Positions 1-20,330 of a stretch of 64,000 nucleotides of DNA are shown piece after piece (position 1 is the first letter of the stretch; each line of letters starts with the position of its first letter). The stretch is taken from the NCBI GenBank assembly GCA_009823395.1, contig CM020510.1, positions 8,263,273 to 8,327,272 on the forward strand. Reading direction: 5' to 3'. Under the pieces are notes generated by a model, which did not search any database, was not told the origin of the DNA, and saw nothing but the letters and a program-made list of their open reading frames with translations. The position numbers and the translations under genes were made by a program. This stretch comes from Thamnaconus septentrionalis (Eukaryota > Chordata > Actinopteri > Tetraodontiformes > Monacanthidae).

Positions 1-3000
1 GGGACCGCAAGATGCTGCCTCTTCTGCCCATCTGTCTGGGATTTTATTACCCAGTCAGTGAAAATATGGATGCAACCCTTCGTCATCCTGCACCCACAAA
101 ACTATTTCAAAAAAATGTTATGTCGCCCAAGAAAGCACACCTGTGAATCAGTTCAGGTCAGAGAGCCATTTACCAGACAGACGGTGGCACTCCAGCAGCC
201 TTGGCGCCAGCGTTAACTCCTACAATCAATAACAAATTTCCCCCTTAAGAAAAGAAATATTGGGGTGCAGACAAGTCATTTCAAACTGGCTGTTTTTCCA
301 CACAAGTGGTACTCTGGGTCATCCCAGAAAAAAAAAAGGAGTCCTGCAACAATCTGCAAGTTTTCAAACAAACTCTTTGCGTGCCGAAGTCAAATTATTC
401 ACAGTCTTGCAAAAAAAAGAAGGAAAAAGTTTCCCAATCTCTAAAGAATGCAAATGAGGCACACAGTGTGCTGCCAGGTGCCGCGATTGTACTGCAAGAG
501 ACATCAGTGATTAACTGCCAGACTCTATTATTTCCCTTCACACCGTTTTACACACAGAAAACACAAGCTAGGCAGCGGGCGTTATCTCGATAATTATGCA
601 CGCAAATGAGCAGCGAAGGGGAAAATATTTGGCAAGTGCAGCGGGGCTGGATGGTTGCAGGGAGAGCGGCAAAGTCAGATAATTATCTTGCCGTCTTTAA
701 AAGGCGTGGCGTCACACCGATTACACGCAAAGGCGCACTTTCAAGAAACACCGCACACGTCCGAAAAACACAAAAGGGCGAAGCAGGATACAGGTTAATC
801 AAGTCGTCGCTGTAACCGTTAAAAGACTTGGATCGTTCACCGCGTGCCCACAACAGGTTAGTTTGCAACAACAGTGAGTTGCAGGTGCAGCTAGAAGGAC
901 AGCCGACTCGTTGGGGTCGGTCGGGGAAGCTTTTTTCCAAATAATCAGCGTCACGTACAGACTCACAACTAACTCCGATCCAGGCGCTGATAGAGTGTGT
1001 GTGTGTGCGTGCGTGCGCCGTTCGACAGAGACAGCAGGATGGCTTACATTGGCTTACTTGCTGGCTTTCTCTCCAGCGCCCTCCCTTCACTCCTCACCAC
1101 CTGTTCCCTCCCACTCTGCCCACGTGCACTTCCAGTAATGGCGAGCTGCTGCTGCTGCCGCTGCTGCTATCATGGCTACAAAAACTTTAACGACCCCCGC
1201 AAACTTTTGAGCAAACGTTCAACCGTTGAGGGAAAGTGGTCGGCCCAGTCATTGGTAAGGACTTCCTGTTTGTATTGAGCTGTGACTGCTCAACCGTCAT
1301 TCCATCACATCACTGGATAATTATTCATAATTATTCAGACTTAGAAGTATTTGATTTGCATACAATGGGGGATTTTTTTGTTGTTGTCGAGAATGTCGTC
1401 GAGCTGAAGTTGTGGCCGGTGTTTTGGATCAACTGGCAACTTTTAGCTTCCCACTTCTTCAGTTGTCATCGCCACAGCAGTTGCTGTACGTGCATATCGA
1501 CTTTGAGGTTTCAAAACACAGCATTATCAATGCGTGCATAGAGGAACTTGACTGAACACAATGGCTACATGACATGCAAACAATAAAGGTCACGGTGCTG
1601 CATGGAGGCATGTTAGGGTTGTACTTGAATACATTTAAAAAGATGAAGCCTTCAATTAACGGATATTTCTTGGGGGATCAAATGATGCTTTATCGATCAA
1701 ACGATCGAAAAACATGGTTAGAATGAGAAATGTCTCGATAGTGAACGCTGCTCTAACAATATACAACATACATAAATACAGAGAAACGTGTCACCACACC
1801 GCATTGTTGTCCCTGTTTGATGTTTTGTATAAATGGTTGCCTTTGGTTTTGAATAACTATTAAATAAAGTGCATCCACTCACATTCAGTGGCAGTTGTTT
1901 TGATGTGAAATTAAGGCAGAAGACTGAACTTTCTGTTCCCATCACTACAGAGTACAGCTGTACAAATTTTGCAGGAACCGTCTAATGGCTAGCAAAAACA
2001 ACACTTTTAGTTCAGCATTCCTTCAGAAATGAAGGAGGAGGGAAGTCAGTCTATTCCTACCGTGAAGTCCAAGTCTGTAAGAATCAGACATAAACCTATT
2101 TAAACACAGGTCACAATAACAAGAGTCTCCCTACCAACTGCTCTCCTTTGGCATCTGGTTAGTTCAACAGTGTTCAGGTGAACTTTCAACAGGCTACAGT
2201 GTCGCTCAGCTCACATGCTTTGGTTTAGAAGGAGCAGTTTGCTGGCTGCTGCTTTGCTCTACGTTACAGTAGCATCTTTCAGTCGGAGCAGCAGCCGCCA
2301 GCACACGTCTCAGGCTGTGTGACTGATTGCGATCACAGCACTACAGTGTGCAGTGTGCCACGGTGGCACATCTAAAGAGGGCTCGGAACACCGTGTTGCA
2401 ACATGTTAAAAATGCTACATGCTAAAAACGGCTGAAAAGCGGCAGACGTGGATATGGGAAATGTGGCAAAGCGTGTCTGACGCACAGCCAGAGGCTGTAA
2501 ACCGAGAGGGGAAACACTGCACTTTTCTCAAAGTGGGCCGCCACAAAGAATTTAACGTGAGGCAAACTGCGATGTAGTGTTCTAAAGTGTTTTTCCCCCC
2601 ATACATGTCTGTCAAACAAAACCATTAAGTTAAACATGAAATTAAAGCAAAGAAGTTGTGCAATTTGTTACCTAAACTACAACAAAAACACAACACAGCC
2701 ATGCAAATAAATCAATAATAAACTACCATGATGTGCCATGACACCTGTATAATTTTAGAAAATATAATAAGTAGACTACAAAAAAGTATGAAACAACAAC
2801 ACTAAACTGCTGTAAGCTGAACTGTATGCAGCATAATTGTGATTTCAAATTGTACATTACCCCCGTGGGTCAGGAGGGCCATCGGATTCCAAGAGAGTAC
2901 ATAGGACATCTTAATTATTTATGCCAGAGTAGTCAAACAATAGCCGGGTGCGCACGGCTGCTGAAAGCACAGGTGGGGTTCTGTGTTGGAGCAGGGAGCA

Positions 3001-5200
3001 GCACAATCCAATAACCGGATCAGGTTCTGATTCGGACGCAAGCGACTCAATGGACACCAAACACGTGTCACCGTTCTTAGTACGAGCTGATTTTTAATAT
3101 CCCCTGTAAGTAGCCATGGATACTAATACTGTATGCATTAATCATTTCCTGTGGCCAGTAAGCTCTGCGCTCAGGCAGTTTTAGGGAACAATAATGTGCT
3201 CGTTAAGAATACAAGACTTTACTTTCACCAAACCCGTGGGTGGGTGGAATGATATTGCGTGTAGTGTGCTGTGTGGCAACACAGACATACACGATGTCTT
3301 GATTCATGGAATAAGCCCATCATGCCAAAGGACTTTTATACTGTTCACCTTTTTTATTTTTATTAACACTTTTTTGTTAGTTGAGTTGAATTTTGAGGGA
3401 CAGTGGGCACCTTATGCTCTTTGCCAAGCTGCTAAGCACACAGCAGAACAGCATTTGTGGTTTGGCAGCAAACGCTGTCCCACTGAAGGACCACTGTCAT
3501 CAGGGCGTACACTACAACCACAATGGGGGGCATTTGATTTGCAAAGGGTGTTTGGCAGATTGATTAGTTGGCATCCACATGGACACCAACATCTGCTAGT
3601 TTTTCAGCAAAAAATTAAAAAATATTGGGATGATCAAGGTCCGTTTTCAATGGACTCAATGGATGGGCCTCTTGGGCCAAACTGACTCTCATCAATCAAC
3701 TCTGCTCCAAACACAATGCTACAAAACAACCGGGTCATATAATGCATTGTTTGATGATGCTAATGGGACTGAGCGCCAGTGAATGGCCACTTTCCGGGAT
3801 AAAGCAAAGGTGAAATGTGAGGCAGGGCGGAAGGGGAAAAACACCACCGTGTTCCTTGTTAGCATCCATCAGGATGACTGCAAAAACCACTAAGTAAACA
3901 CATCGTCAATTTAACAAAAACACAAGTGCTTTTTCCTCAATGGAGGTAGAATCTGAAAAAAGAACACCAAGCAGAGCTTGGGCATACCAGTATAGAAACA
4001 TGTGGGTGGATGCTTCTTCAAGAAGAGCACTTAACACTGCATCCTGCCTGCCTGGATGAGAAAGTTAAGCAGCCCTGGTTGCACGTCTCTCTCCGACACT
4101 CTCGGGCAGGGCACGAATGCTCCGACTGGAGAGCCGCAAGAGACGTAATCATCGGCTCTCGTCGCTAACCTGGCACCGTCAAGCAGTCGCAGCGCCGGCT
4201 GCCGTGCGTTAATCTATTCTGTTAACACGCACGCCAGCAGAGAGATGATTAGGTCATGCTCTGAGAGGGTCGCTGGAAGCTGAAAAGAGGCATCGCGTCT
4301 CGTCTAATCAACGCAGACAAGCTCAAGTCAGTTCGTCGGCGCTGCGGCTCGGGAGTTTCTGCCGACAGCCTAAGCGTAATGCGATCCTGTCACACAGTCA
4401 AAAAAAAGGGCTCATAGGACCTGATGGAAAAGTTAGAAGTTGAGGTGAAGCTCTGCTCAACCACAGTCCTCGACAAACTGCAAGAGAGAATCAAGCCTAC
4501 TAAGGCAATGAGACACCATTGCAACACAATTAACTGCGTGTAAATGACTCTACTCTTATGTTAACATTGTTGTGTCATGTTAATTACACGAGGTTCGCCC
4601 CGCCATAGCGCAACCCCAGCTCTGCTTTGACTACAGCTTCAAATTTGATGCAAATGCATCACGGCAACAAAGAGGTCAACTGGCAACGCCCAAGAGTCAT
4701 CATCCCCCAGAAGGTGGAAAAAGATGCATAGATTATAACAGTTGAGCCATTTGAGAGCTAATTAAAATATTTTATCATAACCAGCCACAGTGATGAGATA
4801 AACTGCAAAGATCTGACCAATCCCCCCCGCAAAAGCCACATTAAAAAAAAAAAAAACAACTTAAAAACCCACTCATCAGCTCAGCAAGTTGGGCTCTCCA
4901 TCTCACCATCTGCTGCCCACCCACTCAAATGTCTCATAACACTTGATATGGACAGTAGGTTGCCAAAGCCCAGGGAGTGCAAAGCAGATGGTGTGGTTAC
5001 AGGCAGAGAGCATTTAGCCTTTGCACGGCAGGCACATCCCGAATCAGGAGTGAATGGAGTCAAACACTCGATTATTCATCTATTGCTTCTGTTGGGTTGA
5101 GGCTGCTTTGTCTTCCAACCTGGTGGACGCCGGACTGTTGAAGTTGAAAGAAGATTCCATGTTCCATGGAATCGTCTTTAATTTGAAATAATGAAAAGTC
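1..5200. other. Intergenic or intronic DNA, no exon recognised
   Basis: No open frame here resembles a known protein. The longest, 163 codons at 3194-3685 on the plus strand, has no recognisable domain and no supporting splice or start context. The sequence is mostly unique and AT-rich. GC-richer, non-repetitive stretches lie near 460-1100 and 4060-4400. The first contains homeodomain-like ATTA clusters and a 12-bp palindrome at 677-688. These may be regulatory, but nothing proves it. Confidence 0.5.
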
Positions 5201-5299
5201 AATGGAACCTCACATCAAAGCATAAAGCCATATATTGATAATTGTATACTTTAATACTTTTTTTTGCTAATAAACTCGGTAGAATGCGATAAAATCCAC

Positions 5300-5655
5300 C
5301 CTTTGTTAACCTTGCCTTTACCACTTTCCCAAAAACGAAGTTCTTGTAAAGTATCCTTTGTGATGTCACAAAGGGGCACGGGCGCAGCGATCGGGTTTTG
5401 GCGAGAACACCAACACGGCGATCCCTCCTCCTCTAACAACAAAGCAAAAACCCGCGTGTTTATTTTTCTAGCGTGATGGACGCTGCTGTTTTCTAGAGGT
5501 CCTCGGTGATTTACTAGCTACTAACTCCAGCAGCCTCCGCTGGACGCCAGGAAGAAAGCAAAGACCCGAAAATAAGTGTTACGTTGAAGGTATTCAAGTT
5601 GGAGGGGAAACTACCAGATGTGGTGGAACACAATCGGAAAAACAAATCGAGATAT

Positions 5656-5686
<31 letters not shown>

Positions 5687-6560
5687 CTCGCAGTTTTCAG
5701 CTGTTTTACGGACCACGGCGTTTCAAAACTACGGTTGTGTCCATACCAGACGAAAGTGTCACGTTCTTTACAACACAACCTCTTTTGCTCGTCGTGCTGT
5801 GAAAACACAGCAGCATGACAACAATCAACGTGACCGACGCTAATGAAGTCGAAAAGCTTTCCCACATAACCGGGGTGGGAAGGGAAGTGTCGGCTCCATC
5901 GTCACAAGCGGCGGAAAGTTTGGGCACAGGAGTTTCCCGGTTGTCGCAATACAGGATAGAGAACGGGGGAAACACACAACACGTTTCACTTTGAACATTT
6001 GCGCAAACACGTTCTGCCGTTGCGGCTTGAAGTTGAACAAAGAAACAAAAGAGCGACGAGTTACCTCGTCGTCCCAGTCACAATACCTTTTCGAGAAAAG
6101 CGACGCGACGAAGCTCCCACGACGTCAACTTTCCTTCTTTCCTTTGACCAAAAAAAAAAATACACGCGCACAATCCGTCAGCTTTTAAAAACTGTGTGAC
6201 AGCGCGCGGCAATGGTATATTCGCGGAGTAAATATAACAAACGAGCTAAGGAGCGACGCATAAAAAAAACAAACAAAAAAAACACTGCCACCACTTTGTT
6301 CAGGTCTGTCCGCGCTGCCGAAGTGGAAGGACACTTCACACGCAACGGGCGGCTCTCTTTGTTCCCCCTGCCAGCAGCAGCCTGCTCCGTGGATATCATC
6401 ACGGTTCATGTGTCCCCGGCCGCCGCTGATTGGCTGAGAGAGTTGGGATCAACGGAAGGTGAGTGGCGTAGAGTTAGTGGTAGTGGCGGAATGCGTTTCC
6501 GGTTAGGACGACTAAGAGGCACTACTTTCGCCACTTTTGCGCTCCAGTTTTTTCTAAATG
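5300..6560. promoter_or_regulatory. Orphan CpG-rich promoter-like segment
   Basis: CpG dinucleotides are clearly denser here than in the flanks. A CRE-like GTGATGTCAC lies near 5360-5370 and an inverted CCAAT box (GATTGGCT) near 6428. A good splice-donor match (AAG|GTGAGT, GT at 6459-6460) follows, as expected if a non-coding first exon ended there on the plus strand. No coding exon that it could serve is recognisable within the window. It might belong to a gene whose coding exons lie outside, to a lncRNA, or be a CpG-rich enhancer. The strand is uncertain. Confidence 0.4.
5660..5686. repeat. (GT)n microsatellite
   Basis: About thirteen GT units inside the CpG-rich segment. They create chance Val/Cys frames on both strands. 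Confidence 0.9.
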
Positions 6561-6812
6561 AACGAGCAGACCAACAGAAAAGGCGTCGCGTTGTGGTTTG
6601 CTCTTCCCTTTTGTGTGAAATACCGGTGTTCTACCACTGAAAGATACGATTTGTTTGTTTGCAGTCCGTTTGTTTTATTTCGAAAGAACGCCCCGGTTCA
6701 GCACCGTGGTTAACTTCGATTTTTCGATATTTGACACCCATTCACGCCAGATCCCGAGGAGTCCGTCCGTAACCGGGGCTTTGCACTGGAGTGCCGAAAA
6801 TGTGATATCATT

Positions 6813-6844
6813 CATACATACATACATACATACATACATACATA
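6813..6844. repeat. (CATA)8 tetranucleotide repeat
   Basis: Eight clean CATA units just downstream of the CpG-rich segment. Confidence 0.95.
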
Positions 6845-6957
6845 AATGGCTCATTACATCAACAGCACAGCCATATGAGAAAATTAGTCGATTACAATTT
6901 GGAAAACTAATGTGAATACATACATAACTGTTGGCGTCATAACATGCCACAATTAAC

Positions 6958-6958
<1 letters not shown>

Positions 6959-7022
<64 letters not shown>
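6959..7022. repeat. (TC)31 polypyrimidine microsatellite
   Basis: An uninterrupted TC tract, followed to about 7052 by a degenerate CCCTCTATCTC tail and a short CA run. It is a mirror-symmetric polypyrimidine tract of the type that can form triplex DNA. Confidence 0.95.
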
Positions 7023-7026
<4 letters not shown>

Positions 7027-7059
7027 TATCTCCCTCTCTCTCTCACACACACACGTTTT

Positions 7060-10000
7060 TCTCGAGCTTGTTTATGGCCTTAGTTGGTTCATGTGAATGC
7101 ATGAAAAATCTGTTACTCGGAACCTTTGCTCTCCCCTCCACCCACCTCTTCAACACTGTCTCAACACAACAAACAGGGTGTCACCTGCCGTGGTTAACCT
7201 AATATAAAATTAAAATACAAACAAAACAATCGTTTTGCAGCAATATCTATTGAAAGTGAGACATATTGTTTTGGTGTATATGTGCAAAATCACAAGTAAC
7301 TTAAACACTTTGAAACCTCTAAAATTATTTAACGATGTTTAAAGTTGTTTAAAGGTCATCTTGTGTGTTTTATACTCATGTCAAATTAACAATTGTAATG
7401 GAATGGTCAAAGGCCCATGTGTTGGATGCAGTACCATCTAGTGGTGACAGAGCGTATTTGTAACAAATGTTTAGATATCCGTGGCCATGTTGTCACTTTT
7501 GGCCGCACTTTTGAAAGAAATTAAGTCAAACGTACAAATTACACCTGGAGAAAATACATTTTGGTAAACCCAGTTTTCATATGTAGCACATTCTATATGA
7601 TACAGAAATAATAGGCTGTGATGTAAAGACAAAATTCTAACATTTTGGGCATATGCATTTTGGCACACAAAAGCATTCAAAATCAGAACAACACACAAAG
7701 AACACACATATTTGCTTTAAATATGTAACTATGGATGCATATTAAATATGTAAAAATGGATGCATATAAATGTTTGCTTTCCCACGGAGGAGGCTGAGGT
7801 GTTTGTACTTATTAACCAAAATCTTACAATAAAGAATCCATGAGACGACATCACAATTATTGCTACATCATCATAGTGCAATGTGCTGCAGGGTCATCTG
7901 TACGACCACGCCCCTACACAGCGAGGTAAACAGTGGCAGAGACAAGCAGTGACCACTGTTGTGATCTCATCTTAAGAAAAAAGTCCCGATGAGACTAATG
8001 AGAAGATGACTCTATTTTTGTCTCACCTAAACATATGCAAGTGGCCAGGATTGGATCAGACCCATTGTGGAAGATGTGGACATTGGGCTCTGTGAGCCAG
8101 CTGGCCTCAAATCAATGTCAAGGAAAACCAGGGCTAAATGAGGCTGATGGGTTGAACAAAGAAGATCTTGCTTGTCTGACCCTTTTCCGTGAACCATTCG
8201 GGAACCCGTTTTACAAAGTCATAAAAAACCTCTGTAATTCTCTTGTCCTGCTTCTCAACAATTAGGATCCCAGTCAATATCCCTCACGTGTCTGCCGGGG
8301 AAATGGATCGGTAGGGTCAGCTGTGGTTGACCTAGTTTTGACTGGAGAAATGACCCATATATCTCTTCTGCTGCTGTCTCCATATCATAAAGTCATAAGA
8401 GAAGGACTTAGAGCTGCCATACACCGTGTGTGTACATGCGTTAGTGTGTCTGTGCGGTAGATTATGTGTTGCGTAAAAGCATACTTTTGTGCCGATCGAT
8501 TCTTTGCGAAGGAGGTACTGAATTAAGCGCTGTGTACGTGTGCGTGCCTGTCAGCCTGCTTTTCAGTACCGACTTCAGAGCTGCCTCTGCTGTTCTAACC
8601 GACACAAACCCAATCGTCCTTCAAGTCCTACACAATTTGCATCAAATGTTTTTCCCCCCTCTCTGTCTTTCATTATATCATGAGCCTCACTTCCTCTCCA
8701 ATCTATCCCTCTTCCTCTTCCCTCTCTGCAGCTTTTTTTTTCCTCTCCGTCGTTTGTCTCGGTCGATCCGTCACCTCTTCATCCAACAAGTTTTTCTTCT
8801 TCCCTTCATCTCTGAACTGGCCTCAAAAGTTGAGCCGCATATTATTGAACAAGACCGAGCCAAGATAGTTTGTTCAAGCTTTGGCTGAACTTCCTTTCAC
8901 TTTACTGCCCATATGATGGCGATTTGTACATCTTTCTGTGTGTGTGCCACAGAGAGATGCCCCCGGATTCACCCGAACCAGTGTGGCTTTCACAGCCCAA
9001 GGGGGGATCTGTCGACGCCAGCCAGCGCTATGTGTGCGTAGCTCATGTGCTTTATAATTGGGTTTGAGTTGAAAATGTAATCCAAATTCTCCAGATGGTG
9101 TACAAATGTCCATTGTTTAAAATCCATTTTGCAAGATGGTCCACGACTTCAGCACTGAGGGAGTAACTGTTAGTGCTTCCCTGACCTGTGGTCTTTGGCT
9201 GACTCATCTGCTGCACTCTCTGTTGATCATATTGTCACTGTTGTTTTGAATTTCGGGGGCTTCTTTGCTTTGGATACTTTGTTGCAAGAAGTTCAGGAGG
9301 AGTTTTTTTTATGCCGTTGGATTTTACTCCACATTAACTAAAGCTGCTTCCTCTGGTGTTGGGAGGGGACCTATGAGGGCAGGGGTCCCTGTAGGTTCTC
9401 CGAAATGAGAAGTCACATCGGTGGAAGAGGAAATTGGAAGGTGTGCAGAGCGACAGGCTGCAGCAAAACGATTCAAAAGCAAGAGAGATTAAAAAAAAAC
9501 AACTTTATATGTATGAAGTTTAATCTTGAAATAAAATTCAACAAAATCCCATCATAGGAAATATAAAAGAACATTTTTTGCTCGCTCTTCCTGTGCTTTT
9601 TTTTTTTTTTTTTTTTTTTTCTGTAGCAAGCTGTGATTCAGAGGTAAACAAGGTGCAGCCTGGGCCTCTGTGTGGCTCCCATCAGCTTTTTCTCCTTCTT
9701 CCACACTGGCTCCCCAGTGCTCGAATTAAAAGTGAGGCACAACCAACACCCCAAGGCATTTGGTATTATTCTGAGAACACTGACACGCTGCTGGCAAGAG
9801 TGCGGAGCCTGTTTTGGGAACACATTCCTCTCCCTCAGTCTGACACAGAATGAATACGTTCAATGTCTGACACAGGCTTGGTCCTGCTGGAACTAATGTG
9901 ATGATGCTGCTCAGGCCAGGAAATGAGCTGTAAATTAGGTGGGCATGTTTTTTTTTTTCTTCTTCTCATTGAGAGCTGTTTCCTCTCTGGCATCTTTTCT

Positions 10001-10800
10001 GACAGTCAATCCATCATGTTTGATTTCCTTATGAATAATTTGGCAAGATCCATAAGCTGTACCTCATGTTACCTTCAAGGTGCAGATAAGATGTAACACA
10101 GGCAGCTACATTCCTTTTATTCATATTCTTAAAGAATGATGAATAAATAAGAAATATACACCGTGGTTTTAATGCATTTTTGCACCAACTGATGGTGATG
10201 GTGAGGGAACAGAGGAAGCTGCGGCCGCCAACAGCGCCACCTGGTGGTTAAGGCTTACAAAAAGACACCAGCCAACGCGGTGCCGACCCTGGACCTTTTG
10301 CTTATTGTAGTTTACATTTTTATATTTTCCACCATAATTTCAGAATTTAATATACACATTTTGAAAATATTGATGGCATCACATACATCTTTAAAGTACG
10401 GACATTCTGCATAAGTTCCTGTGTTGTCAACTTGGTTAGCCAGATGGAATGTTTCCTTAACACTTTGCTTTTTCTTCAAACTAAAACTTCCAGTTCAGCT
10501 AATCATCAATAAACCTTTCATTATGTTGAAAAGGTGATAATAAACACAAGAACATTAAAGAATGTTTGTGATGGAAGTCTTGTGTTTAAAAAATAAGGCA
10601 AAACTTCTGAGAGACTCTGCACACCACAACAGGACTACTTAGAGCGGAGGAACATTTCAAGACGTTGACCTATTGCACTTTTTTCTTTTATTGACTTTCT
10701 GTGTTTAAAAAAAAAAACGGGTACTGTGAGAAGAACAGGGGCAGAATGCAAAGAGAGCTACACTCGCAGCAGACTCACAACGAGGAATAAAACACAGGAC
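7060..10800. other. Non-coding DNA, no exon recognised
   Basis: AT-rich unique sequence with scattered poly-T runs (for example 9599-9620). No frame resembles a known protein. It lies 3' of slc25a36, and its right end may overlap that gene's 3' UTR. Confidence 0.5.
10234..10247 (-). promoter_or_regulatory. CTCF-like motif
   Basis: Read on the minus strand this is CCACCAGGTGGCGC, matching the vertebrate CTCF core CCASYAGRKGGCRS at every position. It lies about 0.6 kb beyond the most distal candidate poly(A) signal of slc25a36, a plausible place for a boundary. Binding is inferred from the motif only. Confidence 0.5.
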
Positions 10801-10818
10801 GCTGGGAGAAGGCAACAA

Positions 10819-10824
10819 TTTATT
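10819..10824 (-). terminator. slc25a36: Candidate distal poly(A) signal of slc25a36
   Basis: TTTATT on the plus strand reads AATAAA in the slc25a36 direction, about 2.2 kb beyond the stop codon. A nearer AATAAA lies at 12157-12162. Which one is used cannot be told. Use of the distal site would place the long CA/TG tract at 10930-11057 inside the 3' UTR. Confidence 0.3.
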
Positions 10825-10927
10825 TTAAAAATATAAAAACACTGTTTGCAGGTCTTTCTTTTCAATGCACATGAACACACACACACTCATGTGAGTTGAA
10901 TATGACATGGGATTGTCATCTAAGCAA

Positions 10928-11059
<132 letters not shown>

Positions 11060-12156
11060 GCTCTCTTACTGGCACAGTGCGACCATGTGGGTGCAACATA
11101 ACCATGGGATGCAGGGAAACAGTGCGTCATAGGATAAAACTGACAAGAGACGGAAATTAACATGAGGTTAAAGGGTAACTTCACCCAAAACAAGAGAGGA
11201 AATGGGCCATGTTGACCGTCTGAACTACAGTAAACCCACACTGTGTGCATAGTCCTTCATGTTTCGAAACCAAGTGTCGCTAGCACCATGACAGACAACC
11301 ATCCTGACACTTGTAGCAGCAACAGAGGTCACCCCTGGGTGTCTCACAACATTGAGTTGATGGTACCGGATTCCGGAGGGAAGCAGAGCATCTGAAGCAG
11401 GTGTTTTTTTGGGTTTTTTTTGTTTCTTTTTAAACCCTTTTTTGTACTGGAGCACAAGGAGGCTGGGGAAAGCTAGCTTAATCCCTTCCACAGTAGCTGG
11501 GCATGCTAACGCCACGCAGAGGAGTACTCTGCCCTGTTGATCCACTTACAAGTGTTTGAATAAGTTGTAAGCGAAGGTTCAGAGTACACCGGAGCACTGG
11601 TAGTAGCTCATGCTGTTAATGTAGGATGGTAACCGTGCATCGTTGCAAGAATCATGGGGAAAACAGCATAGCCTCAAACCTGCAGGTTTGCAATGAGTAT
11701 CAGGACTGAATGTTTCGTGTGACTTCAGGTGTAACTGCAGTTAACAGTCACATGAGATGCTTTTGTCCTTTTTTACCTCTTTGAGATGTGACATGAATTG
11801 GAAAATAAGGTTAAAAGGAAAGGGTGGAGGGTTACCTTAACACGTAAAGGTTCCAGAAAAGACGAGTAAACCAAAAGAAAAAAGTTGCCTTGCTTTTAAC
11901 CGGTTAAAAGACACAACACTTTGCTGTAACAACAACAGGGGGAGGCGGTTGACAAAGCTATTCTTTATACTGGACTGCTGTTAGTCGGTGTGTTTGTGAA
12001 GAGCAAACTGCTGGGCCGCTGTCTCCACACACTGGCTAAGCTGTACAAGGTTGTAGAGTAAACTTCCCAGCCTGGGGGAGGGGAAGGCGGATTCACAGAC
12101 TACTGAGATGGTCACTTTGAGTCATGAAGTGCCATCATGACATTAGACACACAATA

Positions 12157-12162
12157 TTTATT
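12157..12162 (-). terminator. slc25a36: Candidate proximal poly(A) signal of slc25a36
   Basis: AATAAA on the minus strand, about 0.9 kb past the slc25a36 stop codon, in AT-rich sequence. An alternative to the signal at 10819-10824. Confidence 0.35.
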
Positions 12163-13043
12163 TTCACTGCCTTCATATGTAAATATATATATATGTCAGT
12201 ATTAAATATTTGTTAACAATATTTACGATCAGTTTGCGGTACGACAGTCAGTGTTAAGACTTCCTTGACTTTGGCCAAGTTACTCCATGTTTGTTTCTTC
12301 TATTCCAGTAGTTAAAAAGGATTATATAGTTATTTAGGTTCACCTCAAACTCTTGCAACCTATTTGGCGAAACGTTTCATGTTTTTTTATTTTTTTTAGT
12401 ATGTCAATAATTTTTTTTAGCTTTTTAGCTGACAGCGACACAGCTATATGCATGTTAATTTCTGCGCTGTGACAAAGGCTTAAAATGAAACATTCTTTAA
12501 GGGCACCTAAATCACACAGTACCAATGTAAAGCGTTACATTTTTTTCTCTGACCACTGTGCTTTTTCATCCGCCTGTGTCCTGTGTTTCAACCCTTCACT
12601 CGTATGTTATACCAACCTTTAAGCTAATAGAATGTTCAAAAGTGACCTTCAGTAAAGTGACAAAAACAATCAAAAAACACTAAGGGGGTTTCTATCCACA
12701 AGGCAGTTCTCTTTCATTAGTTTAAAGGAAGAATTATACTACACTCCAGGTTCTTCCTTAAGGCGTCCAACCTCAGATACCAGATTGAACAAATTGAACC
12801 GAAAAGGAAGAAAGGATTAAATTTAAACAAACAAAAACAGGAGGCGTCTTATCTCTTTGCCACTTCTAGACCCAAATGCCAACAGCAATGTGAGGAACAT
12901 CTTGAGTGTTCCTGCTCTCTTGACAAAAAATCTGCTGGTCCCACCGTCTGGGTCTCTGTGCACAGTCGCTCCATCGCTCTCTGGACTGGGGGCTGGTTTG
13001 CATCTAACAGCTAGGTGCAGGGTGCCGCGTGGGGGCAGGGGGC

Positions 13044-19766
<6,723 letters not shown>

Positions 19767-20330
19767 TATGTATCATATTCGGGAGCCGTCCACGGGGAAC
19801 CAACACAAGGGGACAATGGGGAGGGAACCGGGAGGAACGACCCCCAGTCCTCGTTGCGACGGATGCACGGCGCCTCTGTTGTGGTAGAGGTCAGATGCAG
19901 GGAGAAAAAACGACGATATGTAACGGCTAAAGGAGCTAGCCCTAGTTAGCTCGGGAAGCTAACAGTCTTGCGTGGCCGCGAAAAGGTGGACGTCACGGCG
20001 ACAGTTGTGCATCTCCCTCGGCATACTCCACCATGCTGTGGTCAGGCCTAGGCAACGCTGAATAATTGCTCTCTTGCAAACACTAACGCGACCACCGGGG
20101 AGTTGCTCGGCCTCATTCGCGTTGCCGTACCCAGCCCCGTGTAAGCCGTGTCGATCGGCTTCCACCAATGTTTATTGCCGAATGGGAAACTGCAAACAGA
20201 GGCGCTGATTGGTCGACGTGCCCTGCAAGCCCGCCCAGTCACTACTCCTTCACGTGATACTGCTTTTATTTTGAAGGGCAGGAGTCGTCTCGGCGAAGAA
20301 GAAGGTGTCTGCGGCAGAAATGTACGCACA
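19767..20330 (-). promoter_or_regulatory. slc25a36: slc25a36 promoter and 5' UTR, CpG island
   Basis: GC- and CpG-rich sequence upstream of the slc25a36 start. It contains CCAAT boxes on both strands (minus-strand ACCAATC at 20207-20213; plus-strand CCAAT at 20164-20168) and an E-box CACGTG at 20251-20256. There is no TATA box. CpG density also extends into intron 1, to about 19080. The transcription start cannot be fixed from sequence. Confidence 0.65.

Noticed and set aside
3194..3685. 163-codon plus-strand frame
   Set aside because: No recognisable domain, no start or splice context, no codon bias; most likely chance.
7433..7447. CCATCTAGTGGTGAC as a CTCF site
   Set aside because: The alignment to the core motif breaks at several invariant positions.
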